Source: Elymus sibiricus
Taxonomy: Eukaryota > Streptophyta > Magnoliopsida > Poales > Poaceae
Direction: 5' to 3'
Assembly (NCBI GenBank): GCA_039707655.1
Contig: CM077673.1
Span: forward strand, 270,018,288-270,082,287
Length of the DNA: 64,000 nt
Of the stretch, positions 1 to 11,190 are shown one piece after another. The translations under genes were made by a program, and so were the position numbers. Each line of letters starts with the position of its first letter. The stretch's first letter is position 1. The notes below the pieces were generated by a model. The model saw only the letters and a program-made list of their open reading frames with translations. It was not told the origin of the DNA and did no database searches.

Positions 1-89
1 AGAAAAGAAGGAAAAAAAGGTGCACTTGCACGGGATCGATCTCGGTACCTCAAAAAAGAAAAATGTCGCTGCTAGCTACTCCACCTACC

Positions 90-345
90 TAGAGTTTGTG
101 GCTACTAGTAGTGTGCGTCCTTCTTGAGGTAACTAGAGCTGGTTTTCTGAGTTTTTTTCTTATTATTTTTTGTTCCTTTTATTTCTTTTCTTTTTTCTTC
201 TCCGGTTTTTCATTCTTTTTTGCATTTGTTTCTTCACTTTTATTTTTTCTTTGGTTTATTTTGTTTATTTTTTGGTTTTCTTTGTTTCTTTTGGTTTTCT
301 ATTTTACATTTTTCGTATATGTCAACAACATTTTATGACACGCAA
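90..345. other. Pyrimidine-rich low-complexity tract
   Basis: The + strand is almost entirely T with scattered C, G and A. Open frames here give proteins made mostly of Phe, Leu and Ser, which is what T-rich DNA produces by chance. I see no gene, promoter or family signature. It leads directly into the AT-rich repeat that follows and may belong to the same old repeat. Confidence 0.6.
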
Positions 346-1010
346 TATTTTTTCAATACAAATTTAATATTTTTTAATATATGATCAACATTTTCCCCAT
401 ACACATTTTTAACATTTCTAAATGCTCGATTAACACTTTTCATATACAAGATTAATATTTTTAGGATACATGGTCAACATTTTTTCTATACATTTTTTCA
501 AACGCTTGATCAACAATTTTCAAATAAAAAGACTAACTTTTTTTAATACATGGTTAACATTTTTCCTATAGATATTTAACATTTCCAAACACTTCATTAA
601 CATTATTCAAACACTTGCTCAATATTTTTTGAAAAGCTTGATTAACATTGTTACATACATGATAAAAAAAATTCATCATTTTTTTAATACATGGTCAACA
701 TTTTTTGTATACACATTTAACATTTCAAAAATGCTTGTTTAACATTTTTCAAATACTTGTTCAATATTTTTTTTCAAATTGTGGATTAAATTTTATATAC
801 ATGATAAAAAAACTCATAATTTTCTAATACATGATCAACAATTGTTTTATACACGTTCAATATTTTCCAAACGTTTGATTAACATTTTTCAAATACTTGA
901 TCGACATTTTCCGAATGCTTATTTATCATTTTTTCAAATACTTTTTCAACATTTTTGGAACGCTTGAGTAACATTTTTCAAATACTTGTTTAATATTTTC
1001 CAAATGTTTT
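340..1010. repeat. Degenerate AT-rich minisatellite
   Basis: Short phrases such as AACATTTTTCAAATACTTG and TACATGATCAACATTTTT recur dozens of times with substitutions and small indels, in units of roughly 25-35 bp. No long ORF survives on either strand. Repeats of this kind are common inside Triticeae DNA transposons, but I see no terminal inverted repeats to define an element, so the host element is not assigned. Confidence 0.6.
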
Positions 1011-1620
1011 TGATAGAATGTTTTTTGTAATATATATATTTGTAATATTTGAAAGTATGCACAAAAGTATATAAAAATAAAGCAAAAAACGAAAACATAA
1101 AACATTAAAAAGGCAGAAAACAGGTTGTGGCCTTGCGTGCTCGTGTGCCGGCCCATCTTGATCGCCCCTTTAGTGAGTTGGAAGTTACAGTCGTTGAAGG
1201 CGAGGTAAAAGAGCACCCTGACATAGGCTCACGTATATATATGCGGGGTCACTTTATGACAAATTCTTTTTTAGCCTAAACCGTAGTACAATTGTTCTAC
1301 GGTATTTCGTTAACTTTGTGACAAATTCAACGCCCAATTTATGTCGGATGGGCCTAAACGCGCCAGCTTCATCGAAATATAGTAGTAGCATTTCTCATTT
1401 TCTCCAAAAAAGTATCATTTCTCTAAAAAAAAGTAGCATGTCTGAAAAAGGTAAAATTGGAACCATCATGACCAATTGACCTCCGACTCCACCACCATGA
1501 CCAATTGACCGCCACCATCGGCGGGAAAGGTCTATGGTGCATTTCGACCTCCCAGATTAAGGGTCAGTTTTGATCGCGTCCAGAGCAGCACTCGCCTAGC
1601 CTGGACGTCTGTCTTAAGAG
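1010..1620. other. Intergenic, nothing recognised
   Basis: Mixed-composition DNA with a small inverted repeat near 1276-1305 (CGTAGTACAATTGTTCTACG), which can fold into a short hairpin. I see no coding signal, terminal repeat or known family motif. Confidence 0.5.
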
Positions 1621-1624
1621 TGCC

Positions 1625-2000
1625 TGGAGTCTGTTTGGTTGGAATCCTAGTTTTCTCCCTGGTACAGGCACGTGGCAACATGCCTGGGTTGCCCCCTGGT
1701 CCAGGCGCCAGGCACGAAGCCAGGCAACCAAAAACGGACGCCTGGGCACCCGACAGCTTCTTTCCTCATTCTAATGTTGTCTTTCTTCATTTTGATCACA
1801 TGATCCGTTATGCCTTTTCTATTGGAATCTTTGACATTGCAACCCAAGGCATAGTACCAACTTTCTCAGGCCAGGACAACAAGCAAATACCACATATTCA
1901 CGGTGCCTGGCCAGGCAGAAATCATTGCATTTCTAGGCTACATCCAGGCACCATTTTTTGCGTGGCATGGAACTCAGGACACCATCCAAACTAACCCTAA
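1625..2000. mobile_element. Candidate MITE, rich in GCCAGGC palindromes
   Basis: The left side contains GTCTGTTTGGTTGGAATC. The right side, read in reverse complement, contains GGTTAGTTTGGATGGTGTC, an imperfect match resembling the TGTTTGGTT-type ends of small grass transposons. The interior is dense in TGCCTGG/CCAGGCA motifs in both orientations, so single strands could fold extensively. There is no convincing TSD. An unrelated low-copy sequence is the alternative. Confidence 0.3.
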
Positions 2001-2173
2001 TTTGGTCGAGCAAAGTTGGAACAAAAACTGAAAACGGTAACTCAACACATCACAATCTCCCTTGAAAAGTTCTAACGGAGCCGAGCTGTCATGATCTCCT
2101 TGGACGAAGTGTGGGGAAATGCTGCGGTAAACTTATTTTTAAACCCCTGCAGGAGGGACTGAACCATCCAACT

Positions 2174-2601
2174 CAGATGCTCTATAGCCGGACTAAACAA
2201 ATTTGGCCCCTCGAATATTCGCGGACGCACCCGGTCAGTGTTTAGCGTGTCCGTTTTGACTCCCGATTTTCCGTTCATGCAGCCATGTTCCTCATTTTCT
2301 TCTTATATGCCCAGTCACCTGCATGTTATTGGTGGAGACAGAGAGAGAGGAAAAAATAATAAAGAAGAAAAAGATGCTATGTGGTGGGCCCAATCCTACG
2401 TGACAAATGCATGACCATGGACCGGACATGCTTGGGCACTCCTCATACTCATCTCATATATAAGATGAATATAAGGAGCGCCGGACAGCCCGGGCATTTA
2501 ATGAGGCTTTGAAAGGTCCGGTTGAGTCAAATTTTTTGCTTCTCTTTCCAGTCCGGTCAGTGGTGCTGCGTTCGTCCGGTGAGTCCGGTTGTAGATGCTC
2601 T
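2174..2601. mobile_element. Tourist/Harbinger-like MITE
   Basis: The right end reads GTCCGGTTGTAGATGCTCT. The left end, AGATGCTCTATAGCCGGAC, matches its reverse complement at about 14 of 19 positions. The same terminal motif, AGAGCATCTACAGCCGGAC, begins the neighbouring transposase-bearing element at 2622. The ~430-bp interior has no significant ORF. The shared ends suggest a non-autonomous derivative of the adjacent Harbinger element. I could not define a 3-bp TSD. Confidence 0.45.
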
Positions 2602-2621
2602 CATGGTACTTGGCAGTAGAT

Positions 2622-3660
2622 AGAGCATCTACAGCCGGACTTTACAGATCCACCCTCTAAATGTTTATAGACAGGACCGGGCGCGACCCAAACATCGTCG
2701 AACAACCTCTCAAAAGTTTCTTCAAACAACCACGCTATTTATATCTAAGCTCTCAAATCCATGAAATTCATGCATGTCCGACATAAATATGAATATACTG
2801 AGATCATTGAGAAGTTCCATAATTCATACATGAAATACAAACATTAAACTCCTTGGTTTTCATTGTGGGTCCACATATACTTCACAACATCATTGAGCAG
2901 TTACTCTTGCACTTGCTCATCATGAAGATTCTGATGCATTTGCAGGAAATTCTATATCAAATCTGCATCTTGATCCAGGATGTGGACTTGTTCTCCGGGC
3001 TTCTCAAAATCCTGGGTTCGGGGTGCCCCTTCACCCTTGTCCTCGACAATCATATTGTGCAAAATGGCACAACATATAATCAGTTGCCACAAATTCTTCC
3101 ATTCCCATATCATTGCAGCTACACAAACAATTCCCCAATGAGTTTGGACCATTCCGAATGTCGTCTCCACATACTTCCTAGTTGCTTCTTGCATTGTTGC
3201 AAATTTGGCTTTGTTTGTTTCCATAGGGATTGGATATGGACTTGTCAAACGCCGTCCCCTGAGAATAGAAACCATCTGTAAGGTAGTACCCCATGATGTA
3301 GTCATTCCCGTTGACAGTGTAGTTGCACGGCGGCGCTTCTCCGTTGGAAAGTCTCTGAACAGGGAAGATCACTTGAGCACGGTAATCACTTTGAGAACCA
3401 TGCATGCCAAATCCACAAGTTCTTTGATGCCATTGCTTCGAGTATGATTGTGGCCTCTTTAGTGCGACCTTGTGCATCCCACACAAATCCTTTGGCCAGT
3501 TCTTCCATTGCCAATGTATGGAATCAATTAAATTGAGCATACGTGGAAAGCCTCTTGACACTCCAATAACCATTATTTTTTCTATATCTTGCTAATTTGG
3601 TTTTCTCAGGTACTCTGCTCCAAACACCTGATCCAAGGCATGCGCAAATCTCACAGTTTT
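2622..3660 (-). mobile_element. PIF/Harbinger transposon, truncated
   Basis: The left terminus AGAGCATCTACAGCCGGAC lies at 2622-2640, and a decayed PIF/Harbinger-type transposase fills the right part on the minus strand. No matching right terminus is found. Similarity stops where a CACTA-type end begins at 3666, so this element was probably cut by that later insertion. Confidence 0.55.
2952..3660 (-). pseudogene. PIF/Harbinger DDE transposase, frameshifted
   Basis: Read on the minus strand, the translation follows the plant Harbinger transposase (DDE superfamily) pattern: EYLRKPN, a stop, then RGFPRMLNLIDSIHW with the first Asp, GYYLTDGFYS with the second Asp, and RKYVETTFGMVQ with the Glu, ending in an ILHNMIVEDK motif. 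These enzymes cut and rejoin the transposon ends. The frame shifts once around 3205-3215, between the second Asp and the Glu, and an in-frame stop lies near 3595. All three catalytic residues are recognisable, but the gene cannot make one continuous protein. The amino terminus is missing. Confidence 0.75.
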
Positions 3661-3665
3661 CTTCA

Positions 3666-3885
3666 CACTAGTGCAGAAAAGCCTAGTGACGGCGTGCCAA
3701 AAGGGGCATTGGAGCAGAAAAATATCGCGCGAGTGAAAAAAATTAGTGGTGGCATTGGCAACCAAGTAATATTCATCACTAGTGACATGTCATGTTGGCG
3801 CCACACCACCAATTTTGATTTTCATGTATAAAAAAGGTGTACAAAGCGCTTCCCTGCCAAATGACAACATAATTAAATTTAACAA
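3666..3885 (+). mobile_element. CACTA transposon end (fragment)
   Basis: CACTAGTGCAGAAAAG starts at 3666 and has the form of a CACTA-superfamily terminus. Short subterminal motifs around TAGTGACGGCG, TAGTGGTGGC and ACTAGTGAC follow within 150 bp, as expected of CACTA subterminal repeats. The opposite end and the transposase are absent. The stretch from 3885 to 4042 holds nothing recognisable. Confidence 0.4.
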
Positions 3886-4042
3886 CAACATTAAGATCAA
3901 GTTTGACAGTACCAAATAGTGGCAAATGATAACATTTAAGTTCAACAAAGTACTAATTAATATCGCAGGCATATGTAACACATGTTCAACGAAAGTTCAA
4001 CGAGAAGCTAGCATAATACGAGTAGGTACCATGCACGCCTAC

Positions 4043-4304
4043 TGTCGGGGATATTCCCCACGGTTTGACCCGACCAGGAGTATGACCCGGCCCATCATTT
4101 GGCGGCTCATGGGTCACCATGTTTATCGGGTCAACCTGGACGACAGGGCCTAAGGCCCAGTGTGCACCCCGGAAAAGGCGGCTCATGGAGAGGCCTTGAG
4201 CGCCGGCTCACAGAGAAGGCCCAAGAAGAGGAAAGATTCCCTCACAAGGGAAGCAATACCCAGATTATGATTCAAGAGACACTAGTCCAAGTCCTAGTAG
4301 GACT
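4043..4304 (+). repeat. Element A left LTR, first part
   Basis: This segment matches 18035-18300 of the right LTR with about 17 differences. It is cut at TAGGACT by element B; GGACT (4300-4304) is duplicated at 12882-12886, where the LTR resumes. Confidence 0.9.
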
Positions 4305-5979
4305 TGATGTCTACTACACAACTTGTTCTTGTAGACTCGTGTTGGGCCTCCAAGCGCAGAGTTTTGTAGGACAGTACCAAATTTCCCTCAACTGGATGAC
4401 CTAAGGTTATCAATCCGTGGGAGGCGTAGGATGACGATGGTCTCTCTCAAAAAACCCTGCAACCAAATAATAAAAAGTCTCTTGTGTCCCCAACACACCA
4501 AATACAATGGTAAATTGTATAGGTGCACTAGTTCGGCGAAGAGATGGTGATACAAGTGTAGTAATTATAGTAGATACTGATTTTTATAATAGTAACAATA
4601 AAAAACAACAAGGTAGCAAGTAACAAAAGTGAGCACAAACGGTATTGCAATGCTTGAAAACAAGGCCTAGGGTCCGTACTTTCGCTAGTGCAATCTCTCA
4701 ACAATGCTAATGTAATTGGAACACATAACCATCCCTCAACGTGCAACGAAGAATCACTCCAAAGTTCTTATCTAGCGGGGAGCATAAGAAGAAATTGTTT
4801 GTAGGGTATGAAACCACCTTAAAGTTATCCTTTCCGATCAATCTATGCAAGAGTTTGTACTAAAATAACACCAAGTTATCCTTTCCGATCGATCTATCTA
4901 AGAGTTCATACTAAAATAATACCATATGATACGCATCAACCAACTCTAATGTCACCTACATACTCCAATGTCACCACAAGTATCCATTAGTTAATTATAT
5001 GATACACATCAAACAATTTCAGATTCATAATACTCAATCCAACACAAAGAATCTCAAAGAGTGCCCCAAGATTTCTATCGGAGAACATGGTATGAAAATA
5101 TGATATCAACCCCTATGCATAGATCCCCTAGGTCACCGGAATCCGCAAGTTGATGCTTCAACATATATCAAGTGAATCAATAGAATACCCCAATGTCACT
5201 ACGGGTATCCCACGCAAGACGTACATCAAGTGTTCTCAACCAAAATATTCAATCCAACATAACGACATCTCAAAGGGAAAGATTCAATTCATCACAACAT
5301 GATAGCAAGGGAATACCATCATATGATCCAACTATATTAACAAAGCCCGTGATACATCAAGATCGTGACATCTCAAGAACCCAATAGAGAGAGAGATTGA
5401 ACACATAGCTACTGGTACATACCCTCAGCCCCGAGGGTGGACTACTCCCTCCTCGTCATGGCCTGCGCCGGGATGATGAAGATGGCCACCGGAGATGATC
5501 TACCCTCTTCGACAGGGTACTGGAACCCCTCCAGATTGTTTTTTCGTCGATACAGATAGTTGCGGCGGCGGAACTTCTGATCTAGGGTTATTTCTGGGGG
5601 TTTCTGAATATATATGATTTTTGGGCGTCGGTTCACGCGAAGATGGGCCACGAGGGGCCCACAAGACACCAGAGCGCGCCGGAGGGGGCTGGCGCGCCCT
5701 GGTGGGTTGTGTCCACCTCATGGCTCTTCTGGTCCTCCCACGAAGCTTCTAGTGCCTCTTTTGTTCCAAAAAAAATCGTCAAAAAGTTTCGTTGCATTTG
5801 GAGAACTTTTATTTCTGCACAAAAAACAACAAAACGGTAGTTCTGCTGAAAACAGCGTCAGTCCGGGTTAGTTCCAAAAAATGATATAAAATTTCTATAA
5901 AATGAGTATAAAACATCCAAGAATGATAATATAACAACATGGAACAATCAAAAATTATAGACACGTTGGAGACGTATCA
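4305..5979 (-). repeat. Element B 3' LTR (left copy)
   Basis: It pairs with 11191-12881. On the minus strand it begins TGATACGTCTCCAACGTG, a start also seen in element G. A GC-rich hairpin (arms 5661-5680 and 5691-5710) lies about 50 bp upstream, in the transcription direction, of a TATA-like CATATATATTC near 5612. ORFs within it are chance frames. Confidence 0.88.
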
Positions 5980-7640
5980 GCATCCCCAAGCTTAATTCCT
6001 ACTCGTCCTCGAGTAGGTAAATGATAAAAACATAATTTTTGATGTGGAATGCTGCCTAGCATGTTCATCACATATTCTTTTCTGTTGTAGCATGGACATT
6101 TGTACTTTTAGATGGTTCAAAGCAATAGTTTAGTTTTGACATAAAGACTTTAATACTCAAGCATACCAACAAGCAACCATGTCTATCAAAATATCAACAC
6201 TAAAGAAAGTTATCCCTAGCCCATCATGCTCAATCATTGATCCATTCATGAAACACACTCAAATATTAGCTACACCCAATGCACAAGTATGATCATAGTG
6301 CCCCCTAGTTCGTGCTTTATAAGAGAAGATGGAGACTCAAATTGAAAATAAAAATTGCATAATGTAAATAGATAGGCCCTTCGCAGAGGGAAGTAGGGAT
6401 TTGTAGAGGTGCCAGAGCTCAATGCTTAAATTGAGAGAGAAAAATATCTTGGGTGGCATGCCTTTCCTATCAACGAAAACGACCGAGTAATTCTCAATAC
6501 TTTCCATGCTAGATACATCATAGGCGGTTCCCAAACAGAAAATAAAGTTTATTCTTTTTTCCACCATTCTTTCACAATCCATGGCTAGCCGTATCCACGG
6601 TTGCCTTCCATACCAACACTTTCCAAGGAATTTATTATTTGACAACATAAAGTAAATTTCCTTTTCATTTTGGGACTGGGCATCCCTATTACCGCCGTAC
6701 TCTCGTGCAATGACAAGTGAATAAACACTCATCTTGAGAATAACACATCTAGCATGGAAAAATATTGGACACCCCCTACCGTTTCATGAGCGGTACGAGC
6801 ACACAAAAAGGAAATTCATTTTGAAAATTAGAGATGGCACAAACACATTTGCTTAGAACGGCACGAAAATACCGCATATAGGTAGGTATGGTGGACTCAT
6901 ATGGAAAAACTGGGATTACGGGTTTTGGATGCACAAGTAGTACTTCTACTTAGTACAAGTGGATGCTAGCAAATAGATTGAGAAGCAACCAACCAAGAAA
7001 CGAAAATTCACATAAACGGGCATTAAGCATAACTAACACCAAATAATGCACCATAAGTAGGATGTAATTTCATTGCATAACTATGGACTTTCGTGCTTGT
7101 ATAGGGAATCACAAACCTTAACACCAATATTCTTACTAAAGCATAATTACTCACCAACATGACTCACATATTACTATCATCATGTCTCAAAACTATTACA
7201 AGGAATCAAGTTTAATTTGTCCAATGATCTTCATGAAAGTTTTTATTATATCCCTCTTGAATATCTATCACTTTGGGACTAGTTTCATATATTGCCATTG
7301 CTTTTGACAAGCTCAAATAAATTTAAGTGAAGAACATGAGCATAAAATTTTCATCTGTCAAAATAATATAAGTGAAGCATGAGAGAATTTCTTCAAAAAT
7401 TTACTAACTCTCAAATTAATCTAAGTGAAGCATGAGAGTATTTCTTCAAAAATTAAAGCACACCGTGCTCAAAAAGATACAAGTGAAGATCAAGCGAGTA
7501 GTTAAGTAATCGGGTGGCCATTTGAGAACTCTCTCTCATCTAAAAACTTTCAGATCTAAGTATTTTATTAAAACAGCAAGAAAAACAAATAAAATGACAT
7601 TCCAAGAATAGCACACATCATGTGGACAAATAAAAAATTA
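5980..7640 (-). other. Element B interior, non-coding, with polypurine tract
   Basis: Minus-strand TAAGCTTGGGGATGC (5980-5994) abuts the 3' LTR and is the likely polypurine tract for plus-strand priming. The next ~1.6 kb is AT-rich with stops in all frames; the longest open frame (6337-6732, minus) has no recognisable domain. I see no polymerase remnant here. Confidence 0.6.
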
Positions 7641-8900
7641 AGCTCAACAGAGGCTAACCGATATTTGTTTGATGAAGAGATGTGGGATGCGTAGCATCCC
7701 CAAGCTTAGATGCTTGAGACTTCTTGAAATATTTACTTGGGGTGTCCTGGGCATCCCCAAGCTTGAGCTTTTGTATCTCGTTCAATCCTCTCATATCACG
7801 GTTTCACCTATTCTCAAAAAACTTCATCCACAAAAACTCGAAAAGAACTCGTGAGATAGGTTAGTACACATAAGAATAAGTCCACACTTCTTGTACTGCC
7901 AAGACAAGTTGCACAACAATTTCCAAACATCATCTACTGTTTACTATCGTTTCCACAATTTATATCTACCAATATAGGCTATGGAAACTATAGGATAAGT
8001 AGATAACAAAACTATGACAGCAATCTGTCCAAACAGAACAGTCTGTAGCAATTTATGAAAACAGTGTACTTCTGTAACTCGAAAAATTATAACAATTTAG
8101 GACGTAACAAAGCATTTATATGAAAACACTGTGTAAAAATTTCAGAAACTTTCCACGTTGCAGTAAAATATGAAAATTCAAACACTACAGAGGAAGTTTC
8201 TGTTTTTACACAGCACACATAAAACATGCAATGCAAGCATCCTAAGGCAATTCTTGGAACTTTTTATTGAAAAACAAAATTATAAATAACACCTAACAGA
8301 AAATAACAAAATATAATGATGATCCAAGCAAAGCACATATTATGCGACGAATAAAAATATAGCTCCAAGTAAGATATACCGATAGTGTTGAAGACGAAAG
8401 AGAGGATTCCTTCCGGGGCATCCCCAAGCTTAGACGCTCGAGTCTTCCTTGGATATTACCTTGGGGGTGCCTTGGGCATCCCCAAAGCTTAGGTTCTTGT
8501 CACTCCTTATTCTCCTCATATTGGTGTCTCACCCAAAACTTGAAAACTTCAATCACACAAAACTTAACGGAACTTCGTGAGATGGGTTAGTATAATATGT
8601 AAAGATCATTCACTTAGGTACTGTCAAAACAAGATTCATAATTGTTCTCACATAATACCTACTGTATTCTATCATTCCCATAATTTATATCACTGAATAT
8701 AAGCTATGGGAACACTAAAACAAGCAAACTATGCATTTAAAACAGAATCTGTCAAAAACAGAACAGTCTGTGAAGATCTGTAGTGTAACCTGAATAATTT
8801 GTATATAAACACTGTAAAAATTTCAGATCATTATCACGCTCCAGTAAAAAATGAAAATTCCTGTACTGGAGTCAAAAGTTTCTGTTTTGGTTCAGCATCA
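7640..8900 (-). repeat. Tandem duplication (~724 bp) inside element B
   Basis: Landmarks in 7694-8200 recur in 8418-8880 at spacings of about 723-726 bp: the GCATCCCCAAGCTTAGA motif, ATTTATATC followed by GCTATGG, AACAGAACAGTCTGT, and AAAAATTTCAGA. The later part of the second copy is shortened by about 40 bp. Each copy carries two polypurine-like AAGCTTGGGGATGC motifs. No ORF is preserved. Confidence 0.7.
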
Positions 8901-9063
8901 ATTCTACTCATCTTGTGAGTCATCCCAAAGGCTTTACTTGGCACATTATTGAAATAAAAGACACAAAACATGATTAATACAGTATATTAATCATGCGAAC
9001 ACTCAAAAACAGAAAGGAAAAGTGTTGGGTTGTCTCCCAACAAGCGCTTTTCTTTAAAGCCTT

Positions 9064-11067
9064 TTAGCTAGGCATGATGATTTCAATGATGCTCACATGA
9101 AAAGTAGTAATTGAAACATGCAAGAGAGCATCATGAATCTCATGACAAGCACATTTAAGTCTAACCCACTTCCTATGCATAGTGAGTTTGTGAGCAAACA
9201 ATTTATGGGAGCTAGAATCAACTAGCATAGGAAGGCAAAACAAGTGCAACTTCAAAACTTTGAATACATAGAGAGGAAACTTGATATTATTGCAATTCCT
9301 ATAAGCATATGTTCCTCCCTCATAATAGTTTTCAGTAGCATCATGAATAAATTCAACAATATAACTATCACATAAAGTATTCTTTTCATGATCCACAAGC
9401 ATAGAAATTTTATTACTCTCATCATAAGCAAATTTCTTCTCATTCAAAATAGTGGGAGCATCAAATGAAACTTGAATACTATAAATTGTTTCCACATTAA
9501 AAGAGTAATGTTCAGTAAAAGGATATTCAAAATTATGACAATAATTATCACTACTTTTTATAACATAAGTATCATCACAATAATCATCATAAGTAGCAAC
9601 TTTGTTCTCATCATAGTCAAGTGAAACGTCTTCCGAAATAGTGGAATCATTACTAAATAAAGTCATGACCTCTCCAAATCCACTTTTATCATTATAACAA
9701 AATTCAACACCCTCCAAAATGGTGGGATAATAATTATCTAAAGTTGACACTCTTCCAAACCCACTTTCATAAATATCGCAATCATCATAAATAGGAGGCA
9801 TGCAATCATCATAACAAATTTGATCATTCAAAGTAGGGGAACTAAAAAGATCATCTTCATTAAGAATAGCATCCCCAAGCTTGGGACAAACATTAATTGC
9901 AACAAATAAATTCTCAAACATGTCATTCTCATGAAGCATAGCATCCCCAAGCTTGTGGCTTGGCATATCATAAGCATAATCACTCTCATCATTAATAGTA
10001 TGAATAGCACCAATAGTATAACAATTATTATCATCATAATTTACCAAGTTGGGGCCAAAAAGATTTTCAAGATTATAAGAAGCATCATTATCTTCCCAAT
10101 CATAGTCATCACAACAAGCAATAGGCATAACAAAATCATCATCAAATTTATCATCTTCCACAATTATTTTGGATTCATCCTCGTGAGGCACAACAATAAT
10201 AGGAGCAACATCATTAGGGAGAGATACCTTTTTACCTCTACTCTTTCTTCTTTTCTTCTTCTTCACCACATCATGTGTGTGTTTAATTAATTTTTTCGAC
10301 CTTCTTATTGATGAGATTGGTTGAATAGGGAGCTCCTCCTCGTCACCTATTTCATCATGAGAGACAATAGGAGGGAAAGTGGAAATCTCTACCCTTTCAT
10401 TAGTATTCCTTTTATATTCTATTGGGTTTCCCATATTTCTATAGTTGGCAATATAAGCATTCTCATTGCAATTTACCATGCAAAACATATACATATTTTT
10501 TAGATTAGTTTCAATGTCGTCCGTGAGAATGAATACTTCAAACCAACTATTTTTAGGTGTCAATTCTTCACTCCCCAAAAATAGAGAAAGCTCATTATAA
10601 AGTTCAAGGGTGATCAAGTCATTACAATATTTGGCCATGATTTGATCATGAAAAAGTTTGCATTGGAAATTAAGATGACCAACTTTATTGCAAAGTTCAC
10701 AAGTAATATGACAAAGAGAACATAATTTTGTAGCAAATTCATCTATCACTTTGAGCAAAAAACTGGTTCTATCATGTTTATGCTTCTTACAAAATCTATC
10801 ATCCCTATAAGGCACGTCTTCACAAACTTTATGCACTCCAAAAAAATTGACATGCTTATAAGAAACATTTTTATCATGACTAGTGCAATCATCATTAGTA
10901 TTTTGGATATTCATAGAATTCATACTAACAACATTGCAATCGTGCTCATCATTTATGCCAAACATTTTATTGAATTCTTCTTTTATCAATTGAGCACAAT
11001 TTTCCTTTCCATCATTTTCAAGAAAGACATGATAAAGACGAATAATATGAGGCCACCTCAATTCCAT
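9064..11067 (-). CDS. Gag-like protein with CCHC zinc knuckle
   Basis: The 667-residue ORF begins with ATG about 120 bp downstream of element B's 5' LTR, the position expected for gag. A CCHC zinc knuckle is visible at C123, C126, H131 and C136, the nucleocapsid motif that binds retroelement RNA. A very basic patch (about residues 262-288, Lys/Arg-rich) follows, then a long Asp/Asn/Tyr-rich acidic tail. No protease D(T/S)G motif and no polymerase follows. The pentapeptide KLGDA occurs twice (about residues 380-405); it is encoded by copies of the polypurine-like AAGCTTGGGGATGC. I infer a particle-forming or RNA-binding protein for a non-autonomous element. The frame is intact, unusual among the ORFs here. 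The long acidic extension has no function I can name. Confidence 0.7.
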   Translation of the reverse strand: MELRWPHIIRLYHVFLENDGKENCAQLIKEEFNKMFGINDEHDCNVVSMNSMNIQNTNDDCTSHDKNVSYKHVNFFGVHKVCEDVPYRDDRFCKKHKHDRTSFLLKVIDEFATKLCSLCHITCELCNKVGHLNFQCKLFHDQIMAKYCNDLITLELYNELSLFLGSEELTPKNSWFEVFILTDDIETNLKNMYMFCMVNCNENAYIANYRNMGNPIEYKRNTNERVEISTFPPIVSHDEIGDEEELPIQPISSIRRSKKLIKHTHDVVKKKKRRKSRGKKVSLPNDVAPIIVVPHEDESKIIVEDDKFDDDFVMPIACCDDYDWEDNDASYNLENLFGPNLVNYDDNNCYTIGAIHTINDESDYAYDMPSHKLGDAMLHENDMFENLFVAINVCPKLGDAILNEDDLFSSPTLNDQICYDDCMPPIYDDCDIYESGFGRVSTLDNYYPTILEGVEFCYNDKSGFGEVMTLFSNDSTISEDVSLDYDENKVATYDDYCDDTYVIKSSDNYCHNFEYPFTEHYSFNVETIYSIQVSFDAPTILNEKKFAYDESNKISMLVDHEKNTLCDSYIVEFIHDATENYYEGGTYAYRNCNNIKFPLYVFKVLKLHLFCLPMLVDSSSHKLFAHKLTMHRKWVRLKCACHEIHDALLHVSITTFHVSIIEIIMPS

Positions 11068-11162
11068 TTTTTTAGTTTTCTTTTATAAACCAAACTAGTG
11101 ATAATACAAGAAACTAAAAGATTCAACTCCAAGATCTAAAGATATACCTTCAAGCACTCACC

Positions 11163-11180
11163 TCCCCGGCAACGGCGCCA
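11163..11180 (-). other. Element B primer-binding site
   Basis: Minus-strand TGGCGCCGTTGCCGGGGA lies 10 bp inside the 5' LTR. This is the usual primer-site sequence form in many grass LTR elements, and it fixes the orientation of B. I do not assign the tRNA. Confidence 0.75.
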
Positions 11181-11190
11181 GAAAAGAGCT

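Noticed and set aside
96..367. Two overlapping + strand frames rich in Phe and Leu that resemble membrane proteins
   Set aside because: They come from a T-rich tract; translating T-rich DNA gives Phe/Leu in any frame, and both frames look equally 'hydrophobic'.
2853..3447. Plus-strand frames over the Harbinger region
   Set aside because: They are the complement of the minus-strand transposase, which carries the recognisable DDE motifs.
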